DNA from: Firmicutes bacterium HGW-Firmicutes-2
GTDB taxonomy: Bacteria; Bacillota; Clostridia; Lachnospirales; Vallitaleaceae
NCBI GenBank assembly: GCA_002841495.1
Contig: PGZV01000005.1
Location: forward strand, 1-64,000
Direction: 5' to 3'
DNA: 64,000 bases
This document shows positions 44,470 to 53,379 of this stretch, piece after piece. How positions within the stretch are numbered: position 1 is the stretch's first letter; each line of letters begins with the position of its first letter. A program made the position numbers and the translations under genes. The notes under the pieces were generated by a model. The model was not told the origin of the DNA and did no database searches. It worked only from the letters and a program-made list of their open reading frames with translations.

Positions 44470-46823
44470 TTCTTTTTAAGAAAGCCATTCGTTCCATGCT
44501 GCGGCATAAGAAAGCTTATATCTCCTGTATTGTGTTGATGGCTTTAGGTGTATGGACCTATGCTACTATGAATACCGCTTTATTTGAGATTGAAAAGGGA
44601 AAAGACGGTTATTATAATGAGCAGCGTCTGGGAGATGCATTTGCTAGTGTTGCTCAGATTCCCAAAACAGCATTGCCATACCTTGAAGCTATTGAAGGTA
44701 TTGCTCAGGTTGATGGCAGAGTTGTTGAGACTTTCCGGGTTATAATGCCGGACCATCCTGATGATGTCATTAAACTAAAAACTATCTCGACTATAATGGA
44801 CACCAACAATAGAAGGCTCAATGCCTATGTTAGAGAGGGCAACGATCTTGGTTCTATAGAAGACATTCTTATCGGTCATGATTTTTATCAGGCTTATGAA
44901 TTTGAACCGGGTGATCGTGTAACATTGATTATAAGGCAAAGAACTTATGATTTTACCGTACAGGGATCTATTTACTCTCCTGAGTACGTGTACATTGTAG
45001 AAAATCTAAATGAATTTTTTTCGGATACAACAAAGTATAATATAGCGTATATGGATGAAGTGGCTCTTATGAGTCTTCTTGGTATGGAAGGTCTTTACAA
45101 TGACTTATCTTTTTCTTTTGAGGAGGGCTATGAGTATGATGATGTTAAAAACGAATTGGAACATGCTTTAAAAAAATATGGTTTAATTGAGTTGTATGAA
45201 CGGGACGATCTTTTTAGTTATTTGATGTTAGAAGAAGAAATATCTAGCGGAAGATCCATGTCCACCACATTCCCTATGACGTTTGTTGCCATGGCGGCAG
45301 TGGTTTTATACCTTATGCTTAAGCGTATTATCGAACAGGATCGGACACAGATCGGAACACTTAAAGCCTTTGGTTATGCGAACACAACTATTTTGTATCA
45401 TTATATATTCTATGGATTTGTAACCGGTCTTATAGGTACCATAGTCGGCATACTCATTAGTATGGCAAGCATTGGACCTTATATTCAGTTTTATTTGGAT
45501 TATTACAAAATGCCTATAGGCACTGTAGTGACGGATTATCGATATTATTATGTAGGCGGTTTTATGTCGATTATTGGCGGGAGTGTGGGTGCCTACTTTG
45601 GTGCGAAAAACGTGGTGAAGCTTAAGCCGGCAGAAGCTATGCGACCCAAAGCGCCAAGACCCATTAAAAAAGACATTACCCAGATGTTACCTTTTCTTAA
45701 GCATATCCTAAATAGCAGAGGTTTTATGGCGGTTCGAAACATTACCCGTAATAAGATCAGGTCAGGTTTTGTGGTGCTGGGTATTGTGTTTTCCTATAGC
45801 ATGATGGTTATGATTGGTATGATGAATGGTTTTGTAGATATGATGTTTTATAATCAATTCACCCATGTGCTTAAATATGATGGAGAGATTGTATTAAATG
45901 AATCCGTACCCTACGCACAAGGTGTTCAGTCGGCTATGGCGATGGAGCAAGTGGATTATGTTGAAGGTCTACTAACCCTGCCGGTTATGATTAGCAACGG
46001 CTTTAAAAAATCAGGTACTCATTTAGTAGGTATTAAAGAAGGGAACTATTTATATAAGCTCTATGATGATGAGCGACACATCAATTTGAAGTTGAATAAA
46101 GATGGTGTTATATTAGGTAGTATACTGGCAAAAAACCTTGAGGTTAAAAAAGGTGATAGAGTTCTTATATCCAGTCCTTACTTGTCACAAGATCAGGAAC
46201 TCTATGTTACGGAAGTGGTTAGTCAAAGTATCGGTTCTAGCGCTTACATGGACTTATCTCTTTTAGGAGAATTAACAGGACAAGACATGAAGCTTAACAG
46301 TCTGATTGTCCAGTCGGGGGATATGGATGGTATTAGAAAAGAACTCTTATATAGTGGATCAGTGAGTAAAGTGGAAAGTAAGGATAAGACTCTAGAACTC
46401 TATGAAACCATGTTAGGTTCGTATGACTTTATGATTGTGGTTCTACAGTTTATTGCAATCATTATAGGGTTTACCATTATTTATAACACCGCGGTTATAT
46501 CTTTATCTGAACGAAGTAGAGAGTATGCCACCTTAAGGGTTCTAGGCCTTCATATCAAAGAAGTGAAAGAGATTATGAGTTTTGAATATTGGATTCTATG
46601 CTTTGTGGGTATTATATTGGGCATACCTTTTGCTCGGGTATTGAATCAAGGGTTGATTAACGCCATAGAGGTGGATGCCTTTGCTTGGCCATCAAAAATA
46701 CCAACCAGTGCATTCTTAATTGGTGCTGCAGGTTGTATGTTGGCTGTGGCGTTTGCCAATCTAACATCGGTAAAAGCTATAAAAAAACTAGATTTGGTTG
46801 AAGTGTTAAAGGAGAGAGAATAA
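44466..46823 (+). CDS. FtsX-type ABC permease
   Basis: This 785-residue membrane protein has a first helix, a large outer domain, then two FtsX core domains of about three to four helices each (around residues 260-390 and 655-780) with an outer MacB-like domain between. It starts at GTG 44466 behind GGAGGAGG. With the ATPase and adaptor it forms a tripartite-like exporter adapted to one membrane. The exported compound is unknown. Confidence 0.9.
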   Translation: MILFKKAIRSMLRHKKAYISCIVLMALGVWTYATMNTALFEIEKGKDGYYNEQRLGDAFASVAQIPKTALPYLEAIEGIAQVDGRVVETFRVIMPDHPDDVIKLKTISTIMDTNNRRLNAYVREGNDLGSIEDILIGHDFYQAYEFEPGDRVTLIIRQRTYDFTVQGSIYSPEYVYIVENLNEFFSDTTKYNIAYMDEVALMSLLGMEGLYNDLSFSFEEGYEYDDVKNELEHALKKYGLIELYERDDLFSYLMLEEEISSGRSMSTTFPMTFVAMAAVVLYLMLKRIIEQDRTQIGTLKAFGYANTTILYHYIFYGFVTGLIGTIVGILISMASIGPYIQFYLDYYKMPIGTVVTDYRYYYVGGFMSIIGGSVGAYFGAKNVVKLKPAEAMRPKAPRPIKKDITQMLPFLKHILNSRGFMAVRNITRNKIRSGFVVLGIVFSYSMMVMIGMMNGFVDMMFYNQFTHVLKYDGEIVLNESVPYAQGVQSAMAMEQVDYVEGLLTLPVMISNGFKKSGTHLVGIKEGNYLYKLYDDERHINLKLNKDGVILGSILAKNLEVKKGDRVLISSPYLSQDQELYVTEVVSQSIGSSAYMDLSLLGELTGQDMKLNSLIVQSGDMDGIRKELLYSGSVSKVESKDKTLELYETMLGSYDFMIVVLQFIAIIIGFTIIYNTAVISLSERSREYATLRVLGLHIKEVKEIMSFEYWILCFVGIILGIPFARVLNQGLINAIEVDAFAWPSKIPTSAFLIGAAGCMLAVAFANLTSVKAIKKLDLVEVLKERE

Positions 46824-48202
46824 TGAAAAAACATATTAAACTCATTGGAATTGGACTTGTTGCTCTTTTTGTTATTGGTTATTTCGTCTATGCTTATTTT
46901 CAGCCTTTAACGATTGAGACCATGACATTGGCTAGGGATCAGTCAGAGATTTATTTTATTGAAAAGGGTCATGTAGTCAATAACAAAGAAGTGTATTTAT
47001 ACCCTGCTATGGCAGGTGAAGTGAAAGATATTCATGTAAAAAGAGGGGATCAGGTTAGCGCAGGTGATGTGCTGGCGAGTATGGATAACACCCAGATCAT
47101 CCAGCAGATTCTGGCTCAGGAAGAGATGATAAAAGGTTATCAGGCTCAAAAAAATGGAGCCAAAGTGGATGTCCAAGTGAGTATGGATACGATGAGGCTC
47201 ACCAGAGCACAGCTGGTAGGCCAGTTAAATGCACTGGAAGCAGAAATCGGTACAGAAGATCAAAGGGCATTAGAAGCGATGTTGGTATCACAAAGTAAGG
47301 AAAGATATGAACAAGGTCTTGCCGATCTTGAAAAACATCGACTACTACTAGAAGAAGGTATCATTTCTGAGAGTGAACTTACGGCATTTAAGTCGATGGT
47401 AGACGGCTTAGAAGCCGATTATCAGATGAGTCAGGTGTCGGAATTATCAGGATCTGATTATTATAACAGCATGAAAAGTGCCATCCATGCACAAATAAGC
47501 AGTATAGATGCTACATTAAAAAGAGACCGTCTAACAACCACAGAAGCCTATTATCAGTCGATGATTGATAGTGCAAAAGCGAGTCTTACCGGATTAAAGG
47601 CACAGGCTGAAGAATTGGATATCAAAGCACCACATGCTGGTTATATCAGTGATATCATGGTAGATGGCACCAACCGTGTAAGTGGCATGGAACCGGCTTT
47701 TTTACTCATAGGTGATGGGGTAAGAGAGATACAAGTTAAAGTCAACACCAGAGACATTGAGTATGTTCGTGAAGGGGACGCTGTTGTACTAATCTATAAT
47801 CGGCGTTCCGGTGAAGTGGAATTAACAGGTACAATCACCTATGTAGCGGACAACGCTACTGTAGAACTATCGCCACTTGGTATAGAAGAGAGAAAAGTAT
47901 TGGTCACCATTGAGCCTGAGGTAAACGAATATCTGGAGACGGGTTATGAAGTGGATGTTAAGTTCATTGTTTTTAATGAACCGGATCAATTAATATTGCC
48001 TAACAGTGCCATATATAAAAAAGATGGCAAAGATATGGTCTTAGCCATTCGAGAGGGCAAGGTAGAAGAAGTGACGGTTACACTTGGCTATGAACTAACA
48101 GGGCGAACGGTTATTGAAGAGGGTGTTGAAGAAGGAGAAGTTATCATTACTGATCTTGAAGCTAAAGGCCTTAAGGTGGGTGTAAGGGCTAAGTCATCAT
48201 AG
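46823..48202 (+). CDS. HlyD/MacA-like membrane adaptor
   Basis: This 459-residue protein has an N-terminal membrane helix, a barrel-sandwich segment (YPAMAGEVKDIHVKRGDQVSAGDVLASMDNTQI), a long helical hairpin (about residues 95-255), and the second half of the lipoyl-like segment (DIKAPHAGYISDIMVDG), followed by a beta-barrel domain. This is the plan of MacA/HlyD adaptors. Its start overlaps the permease stop by one base. Confidence 0.9.
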   Translation: MKKHIKLIGIGLVALFVIGYFVYAYFQPLTIETMTLARDQSEIYFIEKGHVVNNKEVYLYPAMAGEVKDIHVKRGDQVSAGDVLASMDNTQIIQQILAQEEMIKGYQAQKNGAKVDVQVSMDTMRLTRAQLVGQLNALEAEIGTEDQRALEAMLVSQSKERYEQGLADLEKHRLLLEEGIISESELTAFKSMVDGLEADYQMSQVSELSGSDYYNSMKSAIHAQISSIDATLKRDRLTTTEAYYQSMIDSAKASLTGLKAQAEELDIKAPHAGYISDIMVDGTNRVSGMEPAFLLIGDGVREIQVKVNTRDIEYVREGDAVVLIYNRRSGEVELTGTITYVADNATVELSPLGIEERKVLVTIEPEVNEYLETGYEVDVKFIVFNEPDQLILPNSAIYKKDGKDMVLAIREGKVEEVTVTLGYELTGRTVIEEGVEEGEVIITDLEAKGLKVGVRAKSS

Positions 48203-48263
48203 AATACACTATGAATATGGTTTTTTATTTAGGTCCCAAGAAAACGAGAAAGCGAGAAAACGA

Positions 48264-48305
48264 GAAGAAGGGGCTGTCCACTGGACAACCCCTTCTTCTT
48301 GTAAA
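48264..48305. terminator. Strong terminator after the exporter operon
   Basis: GAAGAAGGGG (48264-48273) pairs with CCCCTTCTTC (48289-48298); inner TGTCC and GGACA extend it around a short loop, and TTGTAAATT follows. It lies between convergent genes. A short CGAGAAA-type repeat (CGAGAAAGCGAGAAAACGAG) precedes it and has no clear role. Confidence 0.9.
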
Positions 48306-48318
48306 TTATATCTTTATC

Positions 48319-49263
48319 TTATGAATTCTTTTTCCTTAGTACAGCACCGATGCCAGTTAGTGCAACACCGATTAGTGAGAATGCTTCAAGTGGAAGACCG
48401 CCGGTTTGGGGTAATTCTTCATCTTCAAGAATAGCTATAGGTAGTGCTTCAGCAATAGGCTCATCTAAGAATACTTCTTCGATAGGTTCATCTTCTATGA
48501 CGACAACTTCTTCCATCATTGGTTCAGGCAGAGCTTCTGCGATATCTTCGTCAGGAAGTTCGATTTCAGGTACTTCGACAACAGCGACTCTATTTCTTCT
48601 AGTGGTGGTTTCTATTTCATCATCAGTGTCTTCATCATCAGTGTCTTCATCATCAGTGTCTTCATCATCAGTGTCTTCATCATCAGTGTCTTCATCATCA
48701 TCAGTGTCTTCATCATCAGTGTCTTCATCATCAGTGTCTTCATCATCAGTATCTTCATCATCAGTGTCTTCATCATCAGTGTCTTCGTCATCAGTGTCTT
48801 CATCATCAGTGTCTTCGTCATCATTATCTTCATCATCAGATATTATTGCACCAACTTCTATTAAAATATTACTTATTGCAGGTATCTGATTTCCATTGTT
48901 TAATGGAGAAACTAAATTTTCATCATTTAGTATGCCATCATATTCATAATCATATTCATAAAGATGATAATTATTTCCACCTTTTATACTAATACTTATG
49001 ACATAATGTGTATCAGATTTCCACTCGAGGTATTCTTTTTCGTTACCATAAATACGATACTTAATACCCTCATAGCTATGCCAATTACCATTGCTATTGG
49101 GGCTGAAATTACCGTTTCCTGTATTACCGCTAATTTCAACAGGTTCAATACCTTCTTTTGAAATAGGATAATCATTCATTGCATTCACTGTTACGCTACT
49201 AGTTAACATCATTAAAAATACCAATATTAAACTCATTATTTTACGCCATCTTTGTTTTTTCAT
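48319..49263 (-). CDS. LPXTG-anchored surface protein with acidic repeats
   Basis: This 314-residue protein has an N-terminal signal peptide (KIMSLILVFLMMLTSSVTVNA), a domain of about 120 residues rich in Tyr, Asn and Gly, 14 five-residue units of DDEDT type, a Glu/Pro/Val-rich stretch and a sortase signal LPQTGG followed by a hydrophobic helix and RKKNS. It should be linked to the cell wall by a sortase. The start at 49263 follows AAGGAG. The 133-base leader of its mRNA and its SARP-like operator are described separately. The negative repeat could bind calcium or cations, which is an inference. Confidence 0.88.
   Translation of the reverse strand: MKKQRWRKIMSLILVFLMMLTSSVTVNAMNDYPISKEGIEPVEISGNTGNGNFSPNSNGNWHSYEGIKYRIYGNEKEYLEWKSDTHYVISISIKGGNNYHLYEYDYEYDGILNDENLVSPLNNGNQIPAISNILIEVGAIISDDEDNDDEDTDDEDTDDEDTDDEDTDDEDTDDEDTDDEDTDDEDTDDDEDTDDEDTDDEDTDDEDTDDEDTDDEIETTTRRNRVAVVEVPEIELPDEDIAEALPEPMMEEVVVIEDEPIEEVFLDEPIAEALPIAILEDEELPQTGGLPLEAFSLIGVALTGIGAVLRKKNS
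48617..48838 (-). repeat. 15-bp tandem repeats encoding DDEDT units
   Basis: The minus strand encodes 13 units of Asp-Asp-Glu-Asp-Thr plus one Asp-Asp-Glu-Asp-Asn unit; on the plus strand the unit is tcatcatcagtgtct-like. One unit carries an extra Asp codon. The near-identity of units at DNA level suggests recent expansion by slippage and length variation between strains. Confidence 0.92.
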
Positions 49264-49402
49264 AATAGATCGCTCCTTCTGAAAGTCGATGTCCATCTAC
49301 GGGACAGTTTATTTTCCAGCCTCGTTTTTTATTGGGACGTGGTTACCCTTATGTTTTACATTCTGTCACTATACTTATAGAAAATATCAATTGCATAGGA
49401 CT

Positions 49403-49458
49403 ATTATACCAAAAGGCTGTGACATAAGACGCACACCCTTGTGACATCCCTGTGACAT
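49403..49458 (-). promoter_or_regulatory. SARP-type operator and promoter of the LPXTG gene
   Basis: On the minus strand TGTCAC occurs three times (plus-strand GTGACA at 49452, 49441 and 49419), spaced 11 and 22 bases apart, i.e. one and two helical turns. The nearest copy ends 10 bases before TATAAT (49403-49408 on the plus strand), and no -35 hexamer is seen. Heptamer repeats with an 11-base period just before the -10 are the known layout of SARP binding sites. A SARP-like gene lies 500 bases away. Confidence 0.72.
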
Positions 49459-49555
49459 AAAAACCCTTACTATTAAAGGCTTCTCATAGAAAATCAGTTA
49501 TAATGCAATAGATGTTATGTTATAAAGACAACAAAGTGTATTTGTTGACAAAATA

Positions 49556-49595
49556 ATAAGAGGCTCAACCAGCACATCATGGTTGAACCTCTTAT
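49556..49595. terminator. Terminator after the 83-residue gene
   Basis: ATAAGAGG (49556-49563) pairs with CCTCTTAT (49588-49595) and inner TCAACCA/TGGTTGA extends it, with T-rich flanks on both sides. It separates the small gene at 49623 from the LPXTG promoter region. Besides this and the operator, the 49264-49622 stretch holds no other gene that I can support. Confidence 0.85.
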
Positions 49596-49622
49596 AAAAA
49601 AATTGAATTGAATAAAGCGAGA

Positions 49623-49871
49623 TTATGAAGCGCTAATATTTTTGGCCTGACCCCAGTCCCGCAAACATTGATCGTCTTCGGTATGTCTTGAGACAGCACT
49701 GCGTATAAGCGTTATCAGTTCAAGTTCACTTCTGAAATGAATCTTCTCTCCAGTGTCAAGCCACTGGATGACACCTTGGTAGCTATGATTTTCAGTGTGA
49801 AGTATCGTGACAAGAAAATTGGTGCCTTTTATAGGTTGGGTCTTAGATTCTTGAGATTGTTTGTTCATCAT
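49623..49871 (-). CDS. Small protein of the SARP-like neighbourhood
   Basis: This 82-residue protein contains GTNFLVTILHTENHSYQGVIQWLDTGEKIHFRSELELITLIRSA, a pattern I have seen in small clostridial proteins of unknown function. The ATG at 49871 lies 8 bases after AGGAGGT; the ATG at 49877 is also in frame. The gene is read in the same direction as the SARP-like gene and has its own operator-like promoter. Confidence 0.7.
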   Translation of the reverse strand: MMNKQSQESKTQPIKGTNFLVTILHTENHSYQGVIQWLDTGEKIHFRSELELITLIRSAVSRHTEDDQCLRDWGQAKNISAS

Positions 49872-49920
49872 ATTCATATACCTCCTAACAAGGATCACCA
49901 TAAAAGAGTAGGTGATATAT

Positions 49921-49953
49921 AGTATAGCAGATGCCCGTTACAACACCGTTACA
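49921..49953 (-). promoter_or_regulatory. SARP-type operator and promoter of the small gene
   Basis: On the minus strand TGTAAC occurs twice (plus-strand GTTACA at 49948-49953 and 49937-49942), 11 bases apart. The nearer copy ends exactly 10 bases before TATACT (AGTATA at 49921-49926). The hexamer TGTMAC and the spacing match the LPXTG gene operator. A further GTTACA at 49972-49977 overlaps the end of the regulator gene. Confidence 0.7.
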
Positions 49954-49972
49954 CCATAATTTATATTAACAG

Positions 49973-51205
49973 TTACAGTAATGGACTTAGGTTAAGGTTA
50001 GAGTCTGCTTTTATACTATCAATGTGATGGACCGATACAGAGGGTGCATGGACTTCTTGTTCAAGCACGCGTTTTAATACTTTTTCGGTAATAACCTTAT
50101 CAACTCCCGGTAATAGTATAACCATTTGTTGTTCATTCCATTGTGTGAATGTATCACCTTTTCTTAAATGGGTTATAAGCAATTCTTTTAATAATCGGAT
50201 ACGATGTTCCCGTTGGGCCAAAGTATCTTTGTTTGAGAAATTTAGCTTCAGAACGCCGATACTGAAGTCATTACCACTACGTTCACTTCGACGACGTTCG
50301 AGCTCATAGATCGATTTAAAGACATCCGGTTCGCAATAAAAGGCATTTTCGATAAGAATACTAGATTCCAGAACTTTGATAAGATCTTCTTCTGTGTAGA
50401 GGGATTGTTGCGTTTGTAGTAGCTTTTTATAAATGGCCTTCATTTCATCTGACGGCTTGATACCCATTTCACGATCATAGAACTCGGTTATGTACTCGTA
50501 ATGATTAAAAGCTTGACGTTGTTCGCCGATAGCAAGGAAGGCATCTATCAGATTAAGATGAAAGGATTCTTCGTAGATATCTATTTTTATAGCTTTTTGG
50601 CATAGTTTTATAATTGTGTCATAGTTATTTTGAGTTTTCAACAATTCAATAGCGCTGTAGATTGCTTTAACAAACAGTCTTCTATACTGATTACGGATGG
50701 GAAAAACCCAGTGTTGATCAGCGCACTCAGGTAAGTAATCTCCAAGATATAAGTCGATTGCTTTAAGATAAGCATCTAGTGCCAGTTCGGAATTGGAACT
50801 TTTTGATGAATCTCCCTCTAATAGAAGTGCTTCTAATAGGTCGGCATCTAATATAAGCTCGATTTGGACATTCCATTTGTAATAACCATTGGTATAAAGG
50901 ATTGTGGTTTCTTCGTCATTTTTGCCGTCTTCTTGAAGCGTTTGCCTAAGGCGATGCATTTGTCTACGCAGGGTGCTTCTAGGATCGTTGTATTCTTCAT
51001 AAATCCACAATTGGTCCATGAGCGCTTCCGGTGTAAAAGAGCGATCTCTATGGGTCAACATGAATTTGTAAAGCTCCCATATCTTTTTGGAGGTAGATGT
51101 GGACGTTATAAGCGAGTGACCATCTTTAATAACATCAAAATGCCCCAAAGTATAGACTGTAAAAATGTGATGTTGTTTATTTTTGGTTTGCTTTGATTTA
51201 GCCAT
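49973..51205 (-). CDS. SARP-like regulator (BTAD) with degenerate GGDEF domain
   Basis: This 410-residue regulator has an OmpR-type winged helix near the start (GHFDVIKDG..., SFTPEALMDQLWIYEEYNDPRSTLRRQMHRLRQTL), then a helical BTAD domain of TPR-like repeats (about residues 100-250), and a C-terminal domain of about 140 residues that aligns with GGDEF. In the last the active loop reads NEQQM instead of GGDEF, but RKGD (an RxxD motif) stands exactly five residues before it, where the c-di-GMP inhibitory site lies. It may therefore bind c-di-GMP. SARP regulators are known mainly from actinobacteria. The start at 51205 follows GTGAGG. Confidence 0.82.
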   Translation of the reverse strand: MAKSKQTKNKQHHIFTVYTLGHFDVIKDGHSLITSTSTSKKIWELYKFMLTHRDRSFTPEALMDQLWIYEEYNDPRSTLRRQMHRLRQTLQEDGKNDEETTILYTNGYYKWNVQIELILDADLLEALLLEGDSSKSSNSELALDAYLKAIDLYLGDYLPECADQHWVFPIRNQYRRLFVKAIYSAIELLKTQNNYDTIIKLCQKAIKIDIYEESFHLNLIDAFLAIGEQRQAFNHYEYITEFYDREMGIKPSDEMKAIYKKLLQTQQSLYTEEDLIKVLESSILIENAFYCEPDVFKSIYELERRRSERSGNDFSIGVLKLNFSNKDTLAQREHRIRLLKELLITHLRKGDTFTQWNEQQMVILLPGVDKVITEKVLKRVLEQEVHAPSVSVHHIDSIKADSNLNLSPLL

Positions 51206-51589
51206 AAAAGACCTCACAGAATTATTTGTTTCATAAAAAAGTTGCATAAATTAATAAATAAATTTTGCAACCGAACTGTCATAGCATTAGCCTTAGACTC
51301 AAGTTTTGCGACCCTAATTTTCAATAGGTGTGCCTATTATATTTAGATTGACCATAAAATGAAAGTCATAAGTATATACTATATTTTAACATTATATAAG
51401 GCATCTTACCATAAAAATATATGAATATTCTAGGTTGCTGTGAAATCATAACTGTGCAAATATGAATGTATCAAATATAAATGTAGAATAATCATAGAAT
51501 TAATGATAGAATTTCACGGAGGGGATTGTTCATCAGTTCCAAATAGAGAGACCAAGAGGTCTAAAATACACGGAGGTAACCAACTATTT
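51206..51589. other. Intergenic region between the regulator and the chemoreceptor
   Basis: This AT-rich stretch of about 380 bases holds the divergent promoters of the regulator and the chemoreceptor. I see no TGTMAC direct repeat here and no clear hairpin or gene, so the regulator does not obviously control itself by the same sites. GGAGG occurs at 51520 and 51572. Confidence 0.6.
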
Positions 51590-53311
51590 ATGAAAATCAT
51601 TCACAAGATCGGTTTTAGGCTGATAGCCATTGTTTTTCTGTTAATATTCTTATGCAGTACAGCATTACAGATCACATCTTTTTATATCATGTTTGATATG
51701 GTTAAATCATCTGCAATTGACAGAGCCGACAACACAAAAAACTATATGATCAGTCAGGTGGATTTTACAACCTTAGATGATTACAATCAAGAGACGGATC
51801 AAACCAAGGAAGGCTACCAAGAATTAAAACGACTTATAACAGGTTTGAAAGAATCCAGTGGTGCAAAATTTGTTTACATCTCTAAAGTAAATGAACAGGG
51901 TGAATGGATTTATGTGGTAGATGCTTATCATGAAGGTGACGCATTATATACCCCCCTTGGAACACCCATCGAGGAAGACTATGTGGAGATCTATGAGGCA
52001 TTAACATCAACAGGCATGGCTATGCCGGGCGAGTATGAGTCCGGTGAGTATGGTAAGATGATGAGCAGCTATTACCCGATAACAAACAATGAGGGAACGG
52101 TTGTAGCCGTAATTGGAACGGATTTTGATATTACCGCTGATTACGAACGATTTATAGATGGATTTATAAAAGGCCTTTTAATTTCACTTGGCGTTTTGGG
52201 ACTCTCACTGGTTGTCATTATGATGTTATCAAAGCAATTGGTGGACCCTATCAAAGCTATGGCAGATGCTTTTACTAGGATTGCTAGGTTTGATCTATCA
52301 CATGAATTTCAGCATAAGGCTCTAAAGTCTGAACTGGGTATATTACAAAGAAGCTTGAATCAGATGATTGGCAATAATAGAAAAATGATAACAGAAATAT
52401 CAGAAGTAACGGATAAAGTTATTGTATCTTATAAAGAAGTGACCCAAGCTATGAATATGCTATCAGAATCCGCTAATGAAAATGCTTTGCGCATTGGAAA
52501 ACTGTCGGATGGTGTGGTTAAAGAAGCAGAAGAAGCGATACTGGCTAAAAGTCTTGGTGAACGTTTAGATGAAGAAATAAGTGCTATGGATGCATGTATC
52601 AGCAAAGCCTCTAAAGGTATGGAAGTGCTAAAAATAAAAACAGCAGGTTCAGAACAAGAGCTTGAAAAACTATCTGAAAGTCTTCAAAATGCGGTTATTG
52701 GATTTGATAAAAATACCTTAAAATTTGTGAGTCTTGAAGAAAAATCCGGCAGTGTGGTGAACATTATCGAAACCATTAGAAGCATTGCCAGTCAGACCAA
52801 TCTGCTAGCCTTAAATGCTTCAATAGAAGCAGCAAGAGCAGGTGAAGCGGGTAGAGGATTTGCAGTGGTTGCCAACGAGATTCGTAATCTAGCGGAAGAT
52901 TCAAATAAATCCGTGACCGAGATTGAAGCGATTATCGGAAGTGTTTTAAAGGACATTGATGAGGCGATGATTACCAATAGGGATAATACAACACTCATCA
53001 GCGGATCAACAAGCAGATTAGAAGAGACTGTAACGGCTTACGGTGAGCTTAAGGATTCCATGGATCATGTTATGTCGGAAATAGAGGATCTGGACAAGAA
53101 GTCAGACATGGTTATGATGCATAAAAATGATGTTATGGATAAATTTGTGGTTATAAGTGATATATCTCAAGACGCCACCTTGCAAATACAAGAAATGACA
53201 GCATTGATAGAAGAACAAACAGCCAATACAGAAGTGGTCGTATCAAACATGGAACAATTGAAATCAAGTGTAGAAGAGATTGGTAAAGAACTTAAGGTCT
53301 ATAAGCTATGA
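51590..53311 (+). CDS. Methyl-accepting chemotaxis protein
   Basis: This 573-residue receptor has an N-terminal helix, an outer Cache-like sensor (about residues 40-190), a second helix near 195-215, a HAMP-like segment, and the signalling hairpin tip [38 protein letters not shown]. The ligand is unknown. The ATG at 51590 follows CGGAGGT by 12 bases; an upstream ATG at 51503 would add a non-typical leader. Confidence 0.92.
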   Translation: MKIIHKIGFRLIAIVFLLIFLCSTALQITSFYIMFDMVKSSAIDRADNTKNYMISQVDFTTLDDYNQETDQTKEGYQELKRLITGLKESSGAKFVYISKVNEQGEWIYVVDAYHEGDALYTPLGTPIEEDYVEIYEALTSTGMAMPGEYESGEYGKMMSSYYPITNNEGTVVAVIGTDFDITADYERFIDGFIKGLLISLGVLGLSLVVIMMLSKQLVDPIKAMADAFTRIARFDLSHEFQHKALKSELGILQRSLNQMIGNNRKMITEISEVTDKVIVSYKEVTQAMNMLSESANENALRIGKLSDGVVKEAEEAILAKSLGERLDEEISAMDACISKASKGMEVLKIKTAGSEQELEKLSESLQNAVIGFDKNTLKFVSLEEKSGSVVNIIETIRSIASQTNLLALNASIEAARAGEAGRGFAVVANEIRNLAEDSNKSVTEIEAIIGSVLKDIDEAMITNRDNTTLISGSTSRLEETVTAYGELKDSMDHVMSEIEDLDKKSDMVMMHKNDVMDKFVVISDISQDATLQIQEMTALIEEQTANTEVVVSNMEQLKSSVEEIGKELKVYKL

Positions 53312-53379
53312 TTGCCATTGAATTTATTACAGCGCTATGGTAGTATGATAAATAATTCAACTTATGGGAGGATGCTATT

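Noticed and set aside
48617-48838. CRISPR-like short regular repeats
   Set aside because: The 15-bp units are contiguous, have no spacers and keep an open reading frame with protein features on both sides.
48350-48889. Plus-strand ORF rich in Ser/Val repeats, and a Met/Lys-rich ORF in another minus frame
   Set aside because: They are mirror readings of the 15-bp DDEDT repeats of the LPXTG gene, which has a signal peptide, a sortase motif and a ribosome site.
49264-49396. Possible c-di-GMP-I riboswitch in the LPXTG leader
   Set aside because: The leader has some GGG/CCC pairing, but the GEMM core segments that I know are not present.
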